Origin: Bagarius yarrelli
Taxonomy: Eukaryota > Chordata > Actinopteri > Siluriformes > Sisoridae
Direction: 5' to 3'
NCBI GenBank assembly: GCA_005784505.1
Contig: VCAZ01000207.1
Span: forward strand, 573,792 to 637,791
DNA length: 64,000 bases
Part shown: positions 1 through 11,728 of the stretch, piece after piece
Layout: the number at the start of each line of letters is the position of its first letter
Position numbering within the stretch: position 1 is the first letter of the stretch
Notes under the pieces: model-generated
What the model was told of the DNA's origin: nothing
Database searches by the model: none
Seen by the model: the letters and a program-made list of their open reading frames with translations, nothing else
Made by a program: the position numbers and the translations under genes

Positions 1-204
1 TTTTGAGACGATGGCTGTATGTGTCAGCGCCAACTGCAGGTTCGGAGAAGAAAGTCATCTGACACACAGTGAATGTTTTAATTAACAATTTATAATCTAA
101 GAGAAAAACTTTTAAAATGGTATGCATCGATACTATTTGTTAGAATATTGATATACTATCATGAAAAAAAATTAAATAGTTATAAGTATCTATATTCTTA
201 CACA

Positions 205-3200
205 ATCTAGCCACAGGGGTCACAAGCCAGTGACCTTGGTGCCAGTTCCAAGCCTGGATAAATAGAGTTATATCAGAAAGGGTGTCCGACATAACACTTT
301 GCCAAATCTAAATATGTAAATCATCCATCGAAATTTCATACCGGATCGGTCGAAGCCCGGGTAAACACTGACCGCCACCAGCGCCGTTGACCTACAGGGT
401 GCCGGCGGAAATTGGGCTACTGTTGGTCGAAGAGAAGGAGAGAAGGAGGACGCGTGAACAGACAGAAAAAGAAGAGGAAAGGCAAACGTGTAGGACTGAG
501 AATAGGGACGCTGAATGTTGGGACAATAACAGGGAAAGGTAGAGAGCTGGTGGATATGATGGAGAGAAGGAAGGTTGATATATTGCGTGCACAGGAGACC
601 AGGTGGAAGGGTAGCGAGGCTCGTAGCATTGGATCGGGATTCAAGTTGTTTTATCATGGTGTGGATAGGAGGAGAAATGGGGTAGGAGTGATCCTGAAAG
701 AGGAGTTTGTAAGGAATGTTCTGGAGGTGAAATGAGTGTCAGACAGGGTAATTGAGTCAGAACGTTAGAAATTGAAGGGCTGATGGTGAATGTTGTAAGT
801 GGTTATGCCCCACAAGTAGGTTGTGAGTTAGAAGAGAAAGAGAAGTTCTGGCGTGAGTTAGATGAGGTAATAGTGAGTATTCCCAGAGGAGAGAGAGCAG
901 TGATAGGCGCAGATAATGGACATGTTGGTAAGGGGAACAGAGGTAATAAGAAAGTGGTGGGCAAGTTTGGGAAGGGAACAGTGAAGGACAGATGATAGTA
1001 GACTTTGCTGAGATGATGGAGATGCTGTGGTAAATACTTTTTTTCCAGAAGAGAGAGAAGAATATAGTGACCTATAAGGTAGATTATATCTTATGTAGAT
1101 GAAGCGATCTAAAAAAGTTTAGTGACTGTAAAGTTGTGGTGGGAGAGAGTGTAGCCAGACAGCATAGAATGGTGGTGTGTAAAATTAAATTTTTGGTCTG
1201 GAAGAAGAAGAGATCAAAAGTAGAGAAGAAAACCAAGGGGTGGAAGCTGAAAAAGGAGGAATACTGTAAAGAATTTAAACAGGAGTTGAAAGAGGCTCTG
1301 GGCGGTCAGTTAGTGTTTCTAGATAAATTGCAAACTACAGCAGAAGTGATCAGGGAGACAGAAAGAAAGGTGCTAGGTGTGGTGGTGAAATGAGGACGTT
1401 CAGGATAGTATACAGAGGAAGAGTTTAGTCAAGAAGAAGTGGGACATGGAAAAGACTGAGGAAAGTAGACAGGAATACAAGGATTTGCGGCACCGAGTGA
1501 AGAGGGAAGTGACTAAGGCCAAGCAGAAGGCATATGATGAGTTGTACACTAGGGTTAGACACTAGAGAAGGAGAGAAGGACTTGAACAGGTTAGTAAGGC
1601 AGAGGAATCGAGATAAGAAGGATGTGCAGCAGGGTATATAGGGTTAGGGTTATTAAGGATCGAGATGGAAAAGTGCTCACAAGTGAGGAGAGTGTGCATA
1701 GAAGATGGAATGAGTACTTTGAAGTGTTAATGAATGAGGAAAATTAGAGGGAAAAAAGGGTAGAAGAGGTAAACAATGTGGAGCAGGAAGTTCAATAGAT
1801 TAGTACATGCGAAGTTAGGATGGCTTTGAAGAGGATGAAAAGAGGAAAGGCGGTTGGTTCTGATGAGAGGGGAGGTGTGGAAATGTCTAGGAAAGGCAGC
1901 AGTGAAATTTCTTACTAGATTGTTTAACGGGATTTTAGTGAGAGATGCCTGAGGAATGGAGGAGGAGTGTAATGGTGCCTATCTTTAAGAACAAGGGTGA
2001 TATGCAGAGTTGCAACAACTACAGAGGCATAAAGTTGATGAGTCATACAATGAAGGTATGGGTAAGGAGGGTAGTAGGTATTTGTGAGCAGAAGTATAGC
2101 TTCATGCCCAGAAAGAGCACTACAATCTTTGCTCTGAGAATGCTGATGGAGAAGTACAGAGATGGTTGTAGGGAGCTGCATTGTGATTTGTAGACCTGGA
2201 GAAAGCATATGACAGGGTACAAAGAGAAGAGCTGTGGTATTGTATGAGAAAGTCAGGAATAGCAGAGAAGTATGTCAGGGTGGTACAGGGTATGTATGAG
2301 AGGAGCAGGACAGTGGTGAGATGTGTAGTAGGTCAAACAGAGGAGATCAAAGTGGAGGTGGGACTGCACCAGGGATCAGCTCTGAGCCCTTTTTTGCTGT
2401 GGTGATAGATCAGTTGACAGATGAGGTCAGACAGAAATCTCCTTGGACAATGATGTTTGCAAATGACATTGTGATCTGTGGTAAAAGCAGGGAGCAGATG
2501 GAGGAAAACCTGGAGAGGTGGAGGTTTGCTCTGAAGAGAAGGGGAAAGTCAATCGTAGCAAGAAGAAGTACATGTGTTTGAATGAAAGGGAGGAAAGTGG
2601 AACAGTGAGATTACAGGGTAAAAGGAGAAGAAGGTACAAGAGTTTGAGTACTTGGGGTCGACAGTCCAGAGCAATGAAGAATGTGTAAAAAGAGGTAAAG
2701 AAGCAAGTACAGTACAGGCAGGTTGGAATGGGTGGAGAAAACCTGTCAGGAGTGATGTGTGTGACAGGAGAATATCAGCTAGAATCAAGGGAAAGGTGTA
2801 CAAGAGAGTGGTGAGACCAGCTATAATGTATGGTTTAGAGACAGTGGTGAGACAGCTATGATGTATAGTTTAAAGACAGTGGTAAGACAGCTATGATGTA
2901 TGGTTTAGACACAATGGTGAAACAGCTATGATGTATAGTTTAGAGAGACAGTGGTAAGACCACCTATTATGTATGGGTTAGAGACAGTGGTGAGACAGCT
3001 ATGATCTATGGTTTAGAGACAGTGGTGGGTTAGATGATCTATGGTTTAGAGACAGTGGTGGGGTGTATGGGTTAGAGACAGTGGTGGAGACCAGCTATAA
3101 TGTATGGTTTAGAGAACGTAGTGGGACCAGCTATGCTATGATGTATGGTTTAGAGACAGTGGTGAGACCAGCTATGATGTATGGTTTTCAGAGACAGTGG

Positions 3201-3245
3201 CACTGAGGAAGAGACAGGTGGCAGAGCTGGAAGTAGCAGAGCCTG
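205..3245 (+). mobile_element. RTE-type LINE copy 1, decayed
   Basis: Endonuclease plus reverse-transcriptase polyprotein broken by many stops and shifts. Recognisable segments: GLRIGTLNVGTITGKGRELV and QETRWKGSEARSIGSGF (AP-endonuclease, about 490-735); VSGYAPQVGCELEEKEKFW (783-870); WRRSVMVPIFKNKGDMQSCN-NYRGIKLMSHTMKVW (RT fingers, 1957-2063); FAND at 2457-2468 in place of the FADD catalytic box. The region 2811-3200 is expanded into a minisatellite. The element stops at about 3245, before its normal 3' end. The 5' UTR resembles copy 2. Confidence 0.88.
2811..3200 (+). repeat. 35/36-bp minisatellite inside LINE copy 1
   Basis: About 11 degenerate units of the type GTGGTGAGACAGCTATGATG + TATGGTTTAGAGACA. 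One single-unit form (36 bp, with GACCAGC) encodes VVRPAMMYGLET, an ordinary part of the RT C-terminal region. The common repeated form lacks one C and is 35 bp, so each unit shifts frame. Confidence 0.85.
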
Positions 3246-3345
3246 TTACTGTGTAAACATTTCAAACAGAAAGAAAGATTAGCTTTAACAAAGATGAATT
3301 GTTCTTAATTTATACAGTAAAGTATATACAGTGTGATTATATTAA

Positions 3346-3590
3346 ATTATATAAGGGGGAAGTGGTAGCATAGTGGTTGAGGTGTTGGACTGCTAATTGG
3401 AAGATCAGATTGATTGGTGATTTTAAATTACCCATAGGAGTGTGTGTGAGTATGTGTGTGGCCCTGTGATGGACTGGCGACCCCCTCCTGCCTTTTAACC
3501 TTGACGGATGGGATAGACTCAAGCAGATCCCTGTGACCCCAAATTAGGAAAATAAGCGGCTATAGAAGGTAAAATAATGAATACATTTTT
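3346..3590 (+). repeat. tRNA-derived SINE-like repeat, composite
   Basis: A tRNA-like head, AGTGGTAGCATAGTGGTTGA + GGTGTTGGACTGCTAATTGG, is joined to the widespread fish SINE body TGTGATGGACTGGCGACC...GGGATAGACTC...AGATCCCTGTGACCC with tail AAGCGGCTATAGAAGG. Confidence 0.7.
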
Positions 3591-4699
3591 CCTATATAAC
3601 TGATGGCCAAGAAGTTCAAACGATTTATGGAAACATTCAGACTGTCAGATTAAATGATCATTTAATAATTTGGCTGTGGTAAATGAGGCCACTGGTGCGG
3701 TGAATCTGCTGGAACAGAAGCAGTGACCAGTTTCTCTGACGTCGACGCATGTGTGTGCAGTCGCTTAGTCAGGCTACTGATTATACACAGAGACGAGCAC
3801 ATTCATTTTTTCTCTTTGAATTTGCCACTAAACGCTTTAGGAGTCAGCCTGTAGTATAGTAATAAAAAACTTGGTTAAAAAATGGTTTTACTTGGTGGAC
3901 AAATCAATATGCTAAATACGTAATGACGCACGAGACGCAATGCAACCAAACAACTGTAATTTATTATATATATATATCAAATGAATTTAAAATGTGTAGG
4001 GGCGGAATAACCTTTTAGGACAGGCGCGGCCCACGAATAGTGCCGGCCCTGCTTGACATGTTTAATTTTAGAATCTAACTGATTGTGAGCGCAATAAGAA
4101 TTAAAAAATTAAAAATTAAAAATTAAAAGAACTGCTTTCGATCAGTACCAATAAAACAAAAACTTCAAAAGAATTTCTTTTTGTCTTTTTGGAAACCCTC
4201 TGTATAATACTGTAAGAGCAATGGCCCGGGCGTGTGTGTGTGTGTGTGCGCGTGTGTGTGTGAGTCATATCCAGAGCGCCTCTCTGCAAAATAAAAGTGC
4301 ATTTCCCTTCTAATGTGCGTCATCAGCCTTTTCTCCACGCCTACAGATTGGTATGCAATAACACTTCAGCGCTGCCGGCCAATTATACTCTTTGTCCTCT
4401 AGTGCACATTTGCATGTAGTCGTCCGCTGATGATACTGAACTCACTGTTATCTGTAGGAGGCATGAGAACCACACAGTAAGATTTAAATTGTGCTGTAGG
4501 AGCTTAAAATCAAGACCAGAAAAAAATTACCAAACGGATAAAAGGATTAAAAAAAACTTTATGCCAAATATATTATCTCTCGCTTAAAAATGAGTGGAAA
4601 ACGCTAGGCCTGCTGTTTTTCCTACTTTTTGAAGCATTCGGTCGTTTGCGCTCCAAACAAAGAACAAGGAAATTACAAGAAGAATAGTCCACCTATGTG

Positions 4700-5825
4700 T
4701 AATTTAGTCTCAGTATAAACACACCTGTTCTGTGAAGGCCTCAGTGGTTTGTTAGGGAACACTAGTGAACAAGCAGCGTTATAAAGACAGAGGAACTCAC
4801 CAGGCAGGTCAGGGATAAAGTTGTGGAGAAGTTTGAAGCTTGAGATATTTTTTATAACCTAAGCCTGCTTTAAACATCTCAAAGAGCACTGTTCAATCCA
4901 TCATCCAAAAATAGAAAAAGGATGCCACAACTGTAAACCTAACAAGACATGGCCGTCCACCTAAACTGACAGACCAAGCAAGGACAGCACTGGTCAGAGA
5001 AGCAGCCAAGAGGCCATTGGTCACTCTGGAGGAGCTGCAGAAATCCTCAGCTCAGGTGGAAGAATCTGTTCACAGGACAACTATAGGTCCACAAATCTGG
5101 CCTTTATGGAAAAGTGGCAAGAAGAAAGCCATTGCTGAAAGAAAGACATAAGGGGACACAGCAAGCATGTGGAAGAAGGTGCTCTGGTCATATTAAACCA
5201 AAGTTGAACTGTGAGACATGGCGGTGGCAGCATCATGATGTGGGGATGCTTTTCTTCAGCAGGGAAAAAAACCTTTTGGAGGCAGCAACAACTTGAGACT
5301 GGAAAGAAGATTCACCCTCCAGCAAGACATTGATCCTAAACATACAGCCAGAGCTGCAATGGAATGGTTTGGATAAGAAAAATATTGGTGTTCGGATGGC
5401 CCAGTCAAAGTCCAGACCTAAATCTCATTACGCTTCTGTGGCAAAACTTAAAAATTGCTGTTCACAGTCGCTCCCCATCCAATCTGGCTGAAGTTGAGCT
5501 ATTTTGCAAAGAAGAATGGGCAGAAATGTAGATGTGCAGCGCTGGTAGAGACAAACCCCCAAAAGACCTGCAGCTGGAATTGCAGTAAAAGGTGTCTCTA
5601 CAAAGTACTGATGCCGGGGGACTGAATACAAATACACACCAGACTGTACAGATTTTTATTTAATTAAACTTCTTGGTCGTATATCATTTTTGTTCCACTT
5701 CACAATTCTGTGCTACTTTTTGTTGTTCTGTTACGTAAAATCTTAAATACATTTAAGTTTGTGGTTGTAAAGTGACAAAATGTGAACACGTTCAAGGGTA
5801 TAAATAATTTTTTATAGCACTGTAT
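4700..5825 (+). mobile_element. Decayed Tc1-like transposon
   Basis: Transposase remnants on the plus strand: ARRKPLLKERHKGTQQAC (5117-5170), a WGCFSS-like segment from GATGTGGGGATGCTTTTCTT (5239), HTARAAMEWF (5341-5370), then a SPDLN-like and a KNIAVHS-like stretch up to 5590. The end at 5770-5823 (cttTACAACCACAAACTT in reverse, TTTTTTATAGCACTGT) looks like the terminal repeat. Catalytic triad residues cannot be read in one frame; it is dead. Confidence 0.75.
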
Positions 5826-5844
5826 GCCTCACTCTCTGTCAGGG

Positions 5845-5950
5845 CCGTCCACAAGCCTTTAGGGGCCCTAAAAGAAATGCCACCAATATGACTATTTATT
5901 GCTAACGCTTGATCATTTACACACTATAAATCACACCCATAAGCAGTTTT
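5845..5950 (+). mobile_element. Possible hAT-type terminal fragment
   Basis: CAGGGCCGTCCACAAGCCTT then TAGGGGCCCTAAAAG resembles the 5' end of fish hAT elements (CAGGG start). No matching right end was found. A related end, CCGGCCCTG, lies at 4042-4050 in the other orientation. Confidence 0.3.
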
Positions 5951-6529
5951 ATTTGTTGTAGATTTGTAGCTTAAATCAGTAGGATAATCTTGTGTTGTTG
6001 TTTTTTCCCCTTTATAATATTTATATACTTATTATTGTATACTAGCAACAGATCCATAGCTACATTGGTGGCAATTTTGGTTCATCCTCAGAAAAATCTG
6101 CTGATTTCACTTTAACCTTTCCGTCCCTTCGCTAGAGGGTCGTTCCTCTTAGTTCGGGAACCACTGTATTCGGAGATACTCCCCTTTTTTCAACACGCTT
6201 TAAGGAGGTCTGATGCAGATCAGACCATGTTCCTCAAATATTCCTACATAAGTGTCACTGGTTTAAACTTTTTTAGTATTTTGTTAAATAAAAAACAATC
6301 CGGTATCAGATATATATTTGCTGATGTATAATTATTATTTAAGAAAAAGAATGAACCTATTCAAAAAGTAATTAATTACTAATTAAAATCATATTAACCA
6401 GATCAATCAACTAACCAGAACCAAAAATAAAATTAGCATAACACACATTACAGTGATTTAAAAAAAAAAAAAAATTATTATTATTATCACATTATTTTGT
6501 TTGCAACTCCAAGATTTGCTGTGAGCTTT

Positions 6530-6700
6530 TATTTATACATGTTTATCAGTGTCGGTCAGTCAGTCCTTCCCTGCTGTTCTAAACACTATCACGAAATTCT
6601 AATATTAGTTCCATTAAATGGTATTAATTTATTCCAGCAGTTTATTCTCTTCATTTCGTAGTGTTTCTCTCGCTGCACTGCTTCCAGTACGTGTGTGTGG
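6530..6700 (+). repeat. Unnamed interspersed repeat, copy A
   Basis: Shares with 45640-45850 (reverse complement) the blocks GCTGTTCTAAACACTATCA, TTCCATTAAATGGTATTAAT versus TTTCATTAAATTGTATTAAT, and TTTATTCCAGCAGTTT-ATTCTC. No coding capacity is seen; the family was not recognised. Confidence 0.6.
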
Positions 6701-7096
6701 ATGTTAGATTTATTATCCAATCAGATTTCAGTTTCTATGTGCTGCCATGTTAATCTAATCTGCCTTCAGAATCAGTAGCGCTGCCCGTGGAACTTACACT
6801 ATATCAGCAGGGGCAGATTGATTATTGGGTAATATTATTAAACACTGTTTCTGCAACCAATCAGATTTCAGATTTCAGTGTGTCACAGCAGGGATATCTC
6901 TGATCAGATCAGATAGACAGTCTACCAGGGTTGGTGTGCAGTCAAGAAAACTTTTTGGTGGCGCTTCTTGGACTCAAAGGAATAAAACACATCGTGTGTC
7001 CAAAAAGCGTTGTATATTTTTAACAGTTTGTATGTTTTGTTAATTATATTTACAGCAGATATTTGATGCCAACACTTACAGGTTGGTTTATTCTCA
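6701..7096. other. No gene seen
   Basis: Ordinary AT-rich intergenic sequence; short open frames here have no recognisable motif. ATCAGATTTCAG is repeated at 6721 and 6860. Confidence 0.5.
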
Positions 7097-7182
7097 CACC
7101 CGCTCCGCACCGCTCCGCACCGCACCGCACCGCTCCGCTCCGCACCGCTCCGCACCGCACCGCACCGCACCGCACCGCACCT
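7097..7182. repeat. (CCGCA/CCGCT)n simple repeat
   Basis: About 17 units of a GC-rich pentamer, CCGCA or CCGCT, in otherwise AT-rich DNA, about 0.3 kb before a CpG-rich promoter-like region. Confidence 0.85.
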
Positions 7183-7439
7183 GGACACCGTTACGCATGT
7201 GGGATGTGGGATAAAGACGCGTCCTAACACATTGTGTTGCTATTTCAGCGTATGATATGATGTGAGCAATGGCAGGAAAACACTTAATGTTTTTATTTAT
7301 TGCATGAAGACTTTTCTTCCGTTACAGAAACATTTCCCAGTTTAACTCATTTTTCGCACTGCGCTCAATAAAAATGCTGCTCTACAAAAAAAACTCTTAA
7401 TAGAAAGTAAACCACAACCTACCTTTTTAATGCAAACCT

Positions 7440-7800
7440 CTTTAAAATGACATCCCCGAACTTCCCCGGTCCCGGGTTCACGCGCTGGACCTTCTTTCGT
7501 TGCTTCTTTCTCGCAATGTTTCCAGAATCTCTAGCGCGAGCGATGATGGCCTCAATTCAAACCCTTTTCAGAAGGGGGTATTTCCCTCGACCAATCAGAT
7601 CGACTATGAAAATTGCGTTTCAATGAAAGTAGGCGGGAACAATGTGCCTATTGGCTGACAGCGCTGTCGGTTTCTTTATATAAGGTACGTCTTGCTCTCA
7701 CGTGGAACCCCACGGCCAGTGCCGGGAGAATCCGTCCGTGGTGAGGCGCTGCGCTGTAACTGAACCGGCGGCGGGGAAACAGAGCGGTTGGTCCACAGAA
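7440..7800 (+). promoter_or_regulatory. CpG-rich promoter-like region with TATA, CCAAT and E2F boxes
   Basis: Within one CpG-rich block lie, in order, CCAAT (7591-7595), the E2F-type site GGCGGGAA (7632-7639), an inverted CCAAT (ATTGG, 7650-7654) and TATATAA (7677-7683), well spaced for transcription to the right from about 7710. A donor-like GTG|gtgagg occurs at about 7741. No coding exon follows before the GBP 3' end on the other strand, so the transcript is unknown: a lost gene, a non-coding RNA, or a retroelement promoter. Confidence 0.5.
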
Positions 7801-9123
7801 ACCCACCACAACGTGTGTTATACAATGTGTGTTAACATGTGTGAAGTTAATGTGGTCCCATTTTACGCTAAAACCGCATGACGAGCAGTCACGTGATCCT
7901 TATGAACCGGTTTTTCCTTTTTTGGGCATAGGAGTCTTTGGGGACTTGAGGAATGAATATGACGTCATTTCAAGTTTAACGTCAACATTATAATTTTACC
8001 TAAAAAAAGTTATTTTCTTTATCATATTCCAAAAGATGTTGACTCGCTGCTTTTATTCTTTAGTTTAAATAGCAATAAAAATGTGTTCGCTTCTTGGAAT
8101 CATATGGAAAATTGACTTCTATTCAATGGTTAAGTTTAGATTTTCTTTTTTTTTCAGTGTTCCTGCATTATTATTATATGTAAGGTGTTTTTTTCTTAAT
8201 TCATTCATTTTTTAAATTTATTTTTTACTACTTTTTTCTCCCTAATTTTTAATTATCTCCCATTGAATGCACAGACTATTCTTGTTATGGTATCTTGTTA
8301 TATATAATTTTACCTTCTTTTTGTTATGTGTGCCATTGGAATTACAACCGAATATACACATCTATATTGTTGTAAAGTCTGCAGATTCAGCAGTTTTAAT
8401 CTTCATTTTTTAATGACTAATGACTAATTATTCAGCAATATCGGCTCTTCCAGCTCGGTAATAAGTGCTGTTTAACTGCAAAATTGTTCACGATTGGTTT
8501 GAGAGTTCTCAGGCTGTTCTCTGACTCTCTGGCTGAATTCCTTGGATCTCAACCCTAATTTTAAACAGAGGTTCAGAGGTCAAGTGTGCCTGCTGCCACT
8601 TTACGGGATGGACTATTTTGAGGAACCGGGGAGCCGCTAGCACTTTTTAGGGCTCTATGAAATAACACCAGGTTGGGCCCCCATCACACCCATTCTGCAC
8701 TGTTAATGTTAATAGAACAGGTTTCTGAGGGCCCCCAAAGAACATGAATCCCCCCCCAGCACGGTGACATAAGATATATGTTAAGCTGAGGGCTGAAATG
8801 TTACTGATACTGAAAATGTTATTCTTTATTTGTGGACTATGTTGTAGCTGTAAATGCAAACTGCTTGTCTGCACCTTCCAAAACCCAAAGCAATCAGGGC
8901 ACCGGTCTCTTTATACATTGTTTAATCCTGTATTATTTTTGTCATACATATGGGAAAAAATTTATAAGCTGTTCTTTACCAGTTATATTTATTTCATACC
9001 CTGTATGTTAAAAAAAAAAAAAAAAAAAATATGTCTTTAATTTACATAAAATAATACTAACAAAACAGCCAGATCAGAATGGTGTAGCAGTTATAAACAG
9101 TAAATATTTCATGTTAGTACATT

Positions 9124-9141
9124 TTTATTTGACTTTTTATT
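9124..9141 (-). terminator. GBP poly(A) signals
   Basis: Two AATAAA hexamers on the minus strand, at 9141-9136 and 9129-9124, lie about 32 and 44 bases past the stop codon. If used they give a very short 3' untranslated region. Confidence 0.6.
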
Positions 9142-9172
9142 TAGCAGCACCGTCGTGCGTCTGCTTGAGAAG

Positions 9173-9579
9173 TTATGGTTGAATGACATTGGGCAGACCT
9201 TTCCGGGTGAGTTTATACTGAAGAACTGTGGAGAGCACATTTGCAGCAGTGTCCACAAGTGGCATGATCAAATCACTTAAAACATTATAAGACTGTTTTT
9301 CCTTTTCTCTTTTCAGTTGCTCAATCTCTTGCTCCATCTGCTTGGATTTCTCATTAAAGCCTTTCTCTACCAGTTGTTTCTGTTCATTTAGTTTACTCTC
9401 CAGTGCTCTCTCCAGTTCCAGCTGCTGAAGAAACTGCTCCTCTTTAAACTTCTTTTCCAGCTGCTGTATCCTTTGCTGATAATGGTCTTTTTCCTCCTTC
9501 ATCAGTTGCTCCATCTCTTGCTTCCTTTGCTCTTCGGCTTTACACTGCTGCCTTAGAAGTTCTGCTTGTTCTTTTTCCT
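9173..9579 (-). CDS. GBP exon 10 (coiled coil, C-terminus, stop)
   Basis: The last coding exon, residues about 497-631. A highly charged coiled coil rich in Glu, Lys and Gln contains the family-typical segment LVEKGFNEKSKQMEQEIEQL. A more hydrophobic tail follows (LSDLIMPLVDTAANVLSTVL), ending VIQP before TAA at 9175-9173. The acceptor is ttctcag|AGGAAA. There is no CaaX motif. Confidence 0.92.
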
Positions 9580-10747
9580 CTGAGAATCATTAAAATGGAG
9601 TCAGATGTGGGGGGAGAAGGGTTAATGGATGAGTGCAAAAAACCCCCCCATTTTTACATTCTACAGTTTTTTATATTTAACCACGTTGGTTTTATCTGAT
9701 TCAAACGTACAGCATTGCATTATTGTGTTTAGAGTAGAAAAATGCAGATTTGTATAAACAGTTTTAACTTTTTTTTTTGACGTTATCACAATCCACTCAG
9801 ATCATTTAGATCCGACAGCTTTGGACTAATCTCCATCTGTAGATTTTGGCTAAAACATTGTGATAGTCGAGCCCTTGCGATAGCAGGCCCTAAACTTTAG
9901 AATAACCGACCGGTATCGATCCGAATGTTATCATTACTCTCCTGTTTTTAAAAATAAAACTCACTTTCTAATGTTTCCTTGTTTTATTTTGAAGTCTGTT
10001 GCTTTATAGATTGTAATTTTCATTTATATTTCTGAAAATTGATCTGGTTTTAAATGTGCCCTAGAAATAAATAATGAATAAATAAATGATCTTGAAAACT
10101 CTGAACACATTCATTTGTTAAAAAAAACTGAAACTGAGAACTGATTTTCATTAAAAAAAATTAAACAAACATACTTATTTTTATGTAAAAAAAATGTTTA
10201 TTGTTTAAAATTTAGGTTTACCCGAATCATTAATTCACTTGTGTTTTTGTAGTTTTTGTAATATTTATTGTAAAGCTATCATCATTTCTGAAAACAATGT
10301 GCTGCACGTGGATATTCAGGACATACCCGGCCACATTTACTGCAGTTGTTGTCATCAAACAAATTAAAATATACAACATGTTTATTCTAATTTAATTTCT
10401 ACCTCCAAAATCCATCATTTTAATTGCTTTTCCTCAGCATTCAAACTCACTGCGTCTTATGGCTTAAATTAAAACAGATGAAATTAGCTATGTTTCCGAT
10501 ATTTCCTCTTTCTTTATCAGAGGGTTTTAATATCAGTATAAAATATTAATCAGTTTTTTATTCTATAAACTATGTCCTTGTATAATAGAAAGAGAATTTT
10601 TAATACATAGCAGTAGGAATGATCTGGTTATATCACTTACCTTGAATATTTTTCTCTTTTTCAGATAATTTTTCATCAGTCTGAAGAATTAATTTTGCCT
10701 CTGAACTTTTCTCCTCACTGAGAAACTTTCCCAGCATCTCTTCAGCC

Positions 10748-10825
<78 letters not shown>

Positions 10826-11686
10826 CTGCTGTCAATGCAAAAAACTAATTGTCATTATTAATATTAGATGGATTAATACATCTGCATGTTAAACTGGCTG
10901 TTTCTTGTTTTTAATTTTTTAAATTGGGTAAATTGTGCTGTAAATTCCAGCTAATGTTTGTTTAATAATTTTTCAGATCAATTATTGGTAATAGTCCAAT
11001 TAATAGTCCAAACAGGTTAGCGTGGGTTACACTTAGCAACAGTGTGTATTGTGTAGTGTTTAAGGATTGTTCTGTATCTTTAAGATTGTAATGTACAGTA
11101 TTGTATCTTCTGCCATAAAGATAAAAAATAAAGCCCTAATATTTAGCAAATTAATAATTTCACATGGCGCTCATATTGGCCCCAATGTTCTAAATGTATG
11201 TTATGTCTTTGGTGCAGTGCGAGAACGCAGGTTGAAATTTGTACAAGTGCTGCAGATTCTGCAGTTTAATTGTATCTTTCGTAAATCAATACACTAAATC
11301 TGAACATCCACCAACTGAAGAATGGTCCTAGTTTCTATTTGGACATCAATCGATCAGACACATGAAAAGATGCACACAGAGTAGAGTTCATCCTGCTTTT
11401 ATCAATGATGTGAACTAGTCATGAATATTTGTTTGTGAGTGTCCGTATAGGTTTATACAGTCTGTGTTTTTTACCTGGATTCCTTTGTTTGGCTGGCTGT
11501 GGTACTGGGTAATGACCTCATCTTTGTCTGTGCAGTAGAGCTCATATCCTCCAGACTTTGCATAATTTCCCTGCTGGACACGCCCATTTATTTCCACATA
11601 CAGATCAGTCAGAATCTGCTGGCACCTCTCTTCCGATGCCTGCATGTTCTGACCAATTAACTCAGCATAGTGAGTATCTACTGCCT

Positions 11687-11728
<42 letters not shown>

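Noticed and set aside
6922..7230. A 102-codon minus-strand frame with GAVRCGAVRSGA repeats
   Set aside because: Translation of the CCGCA/CCGCT simple repeat; no start context or homologue.
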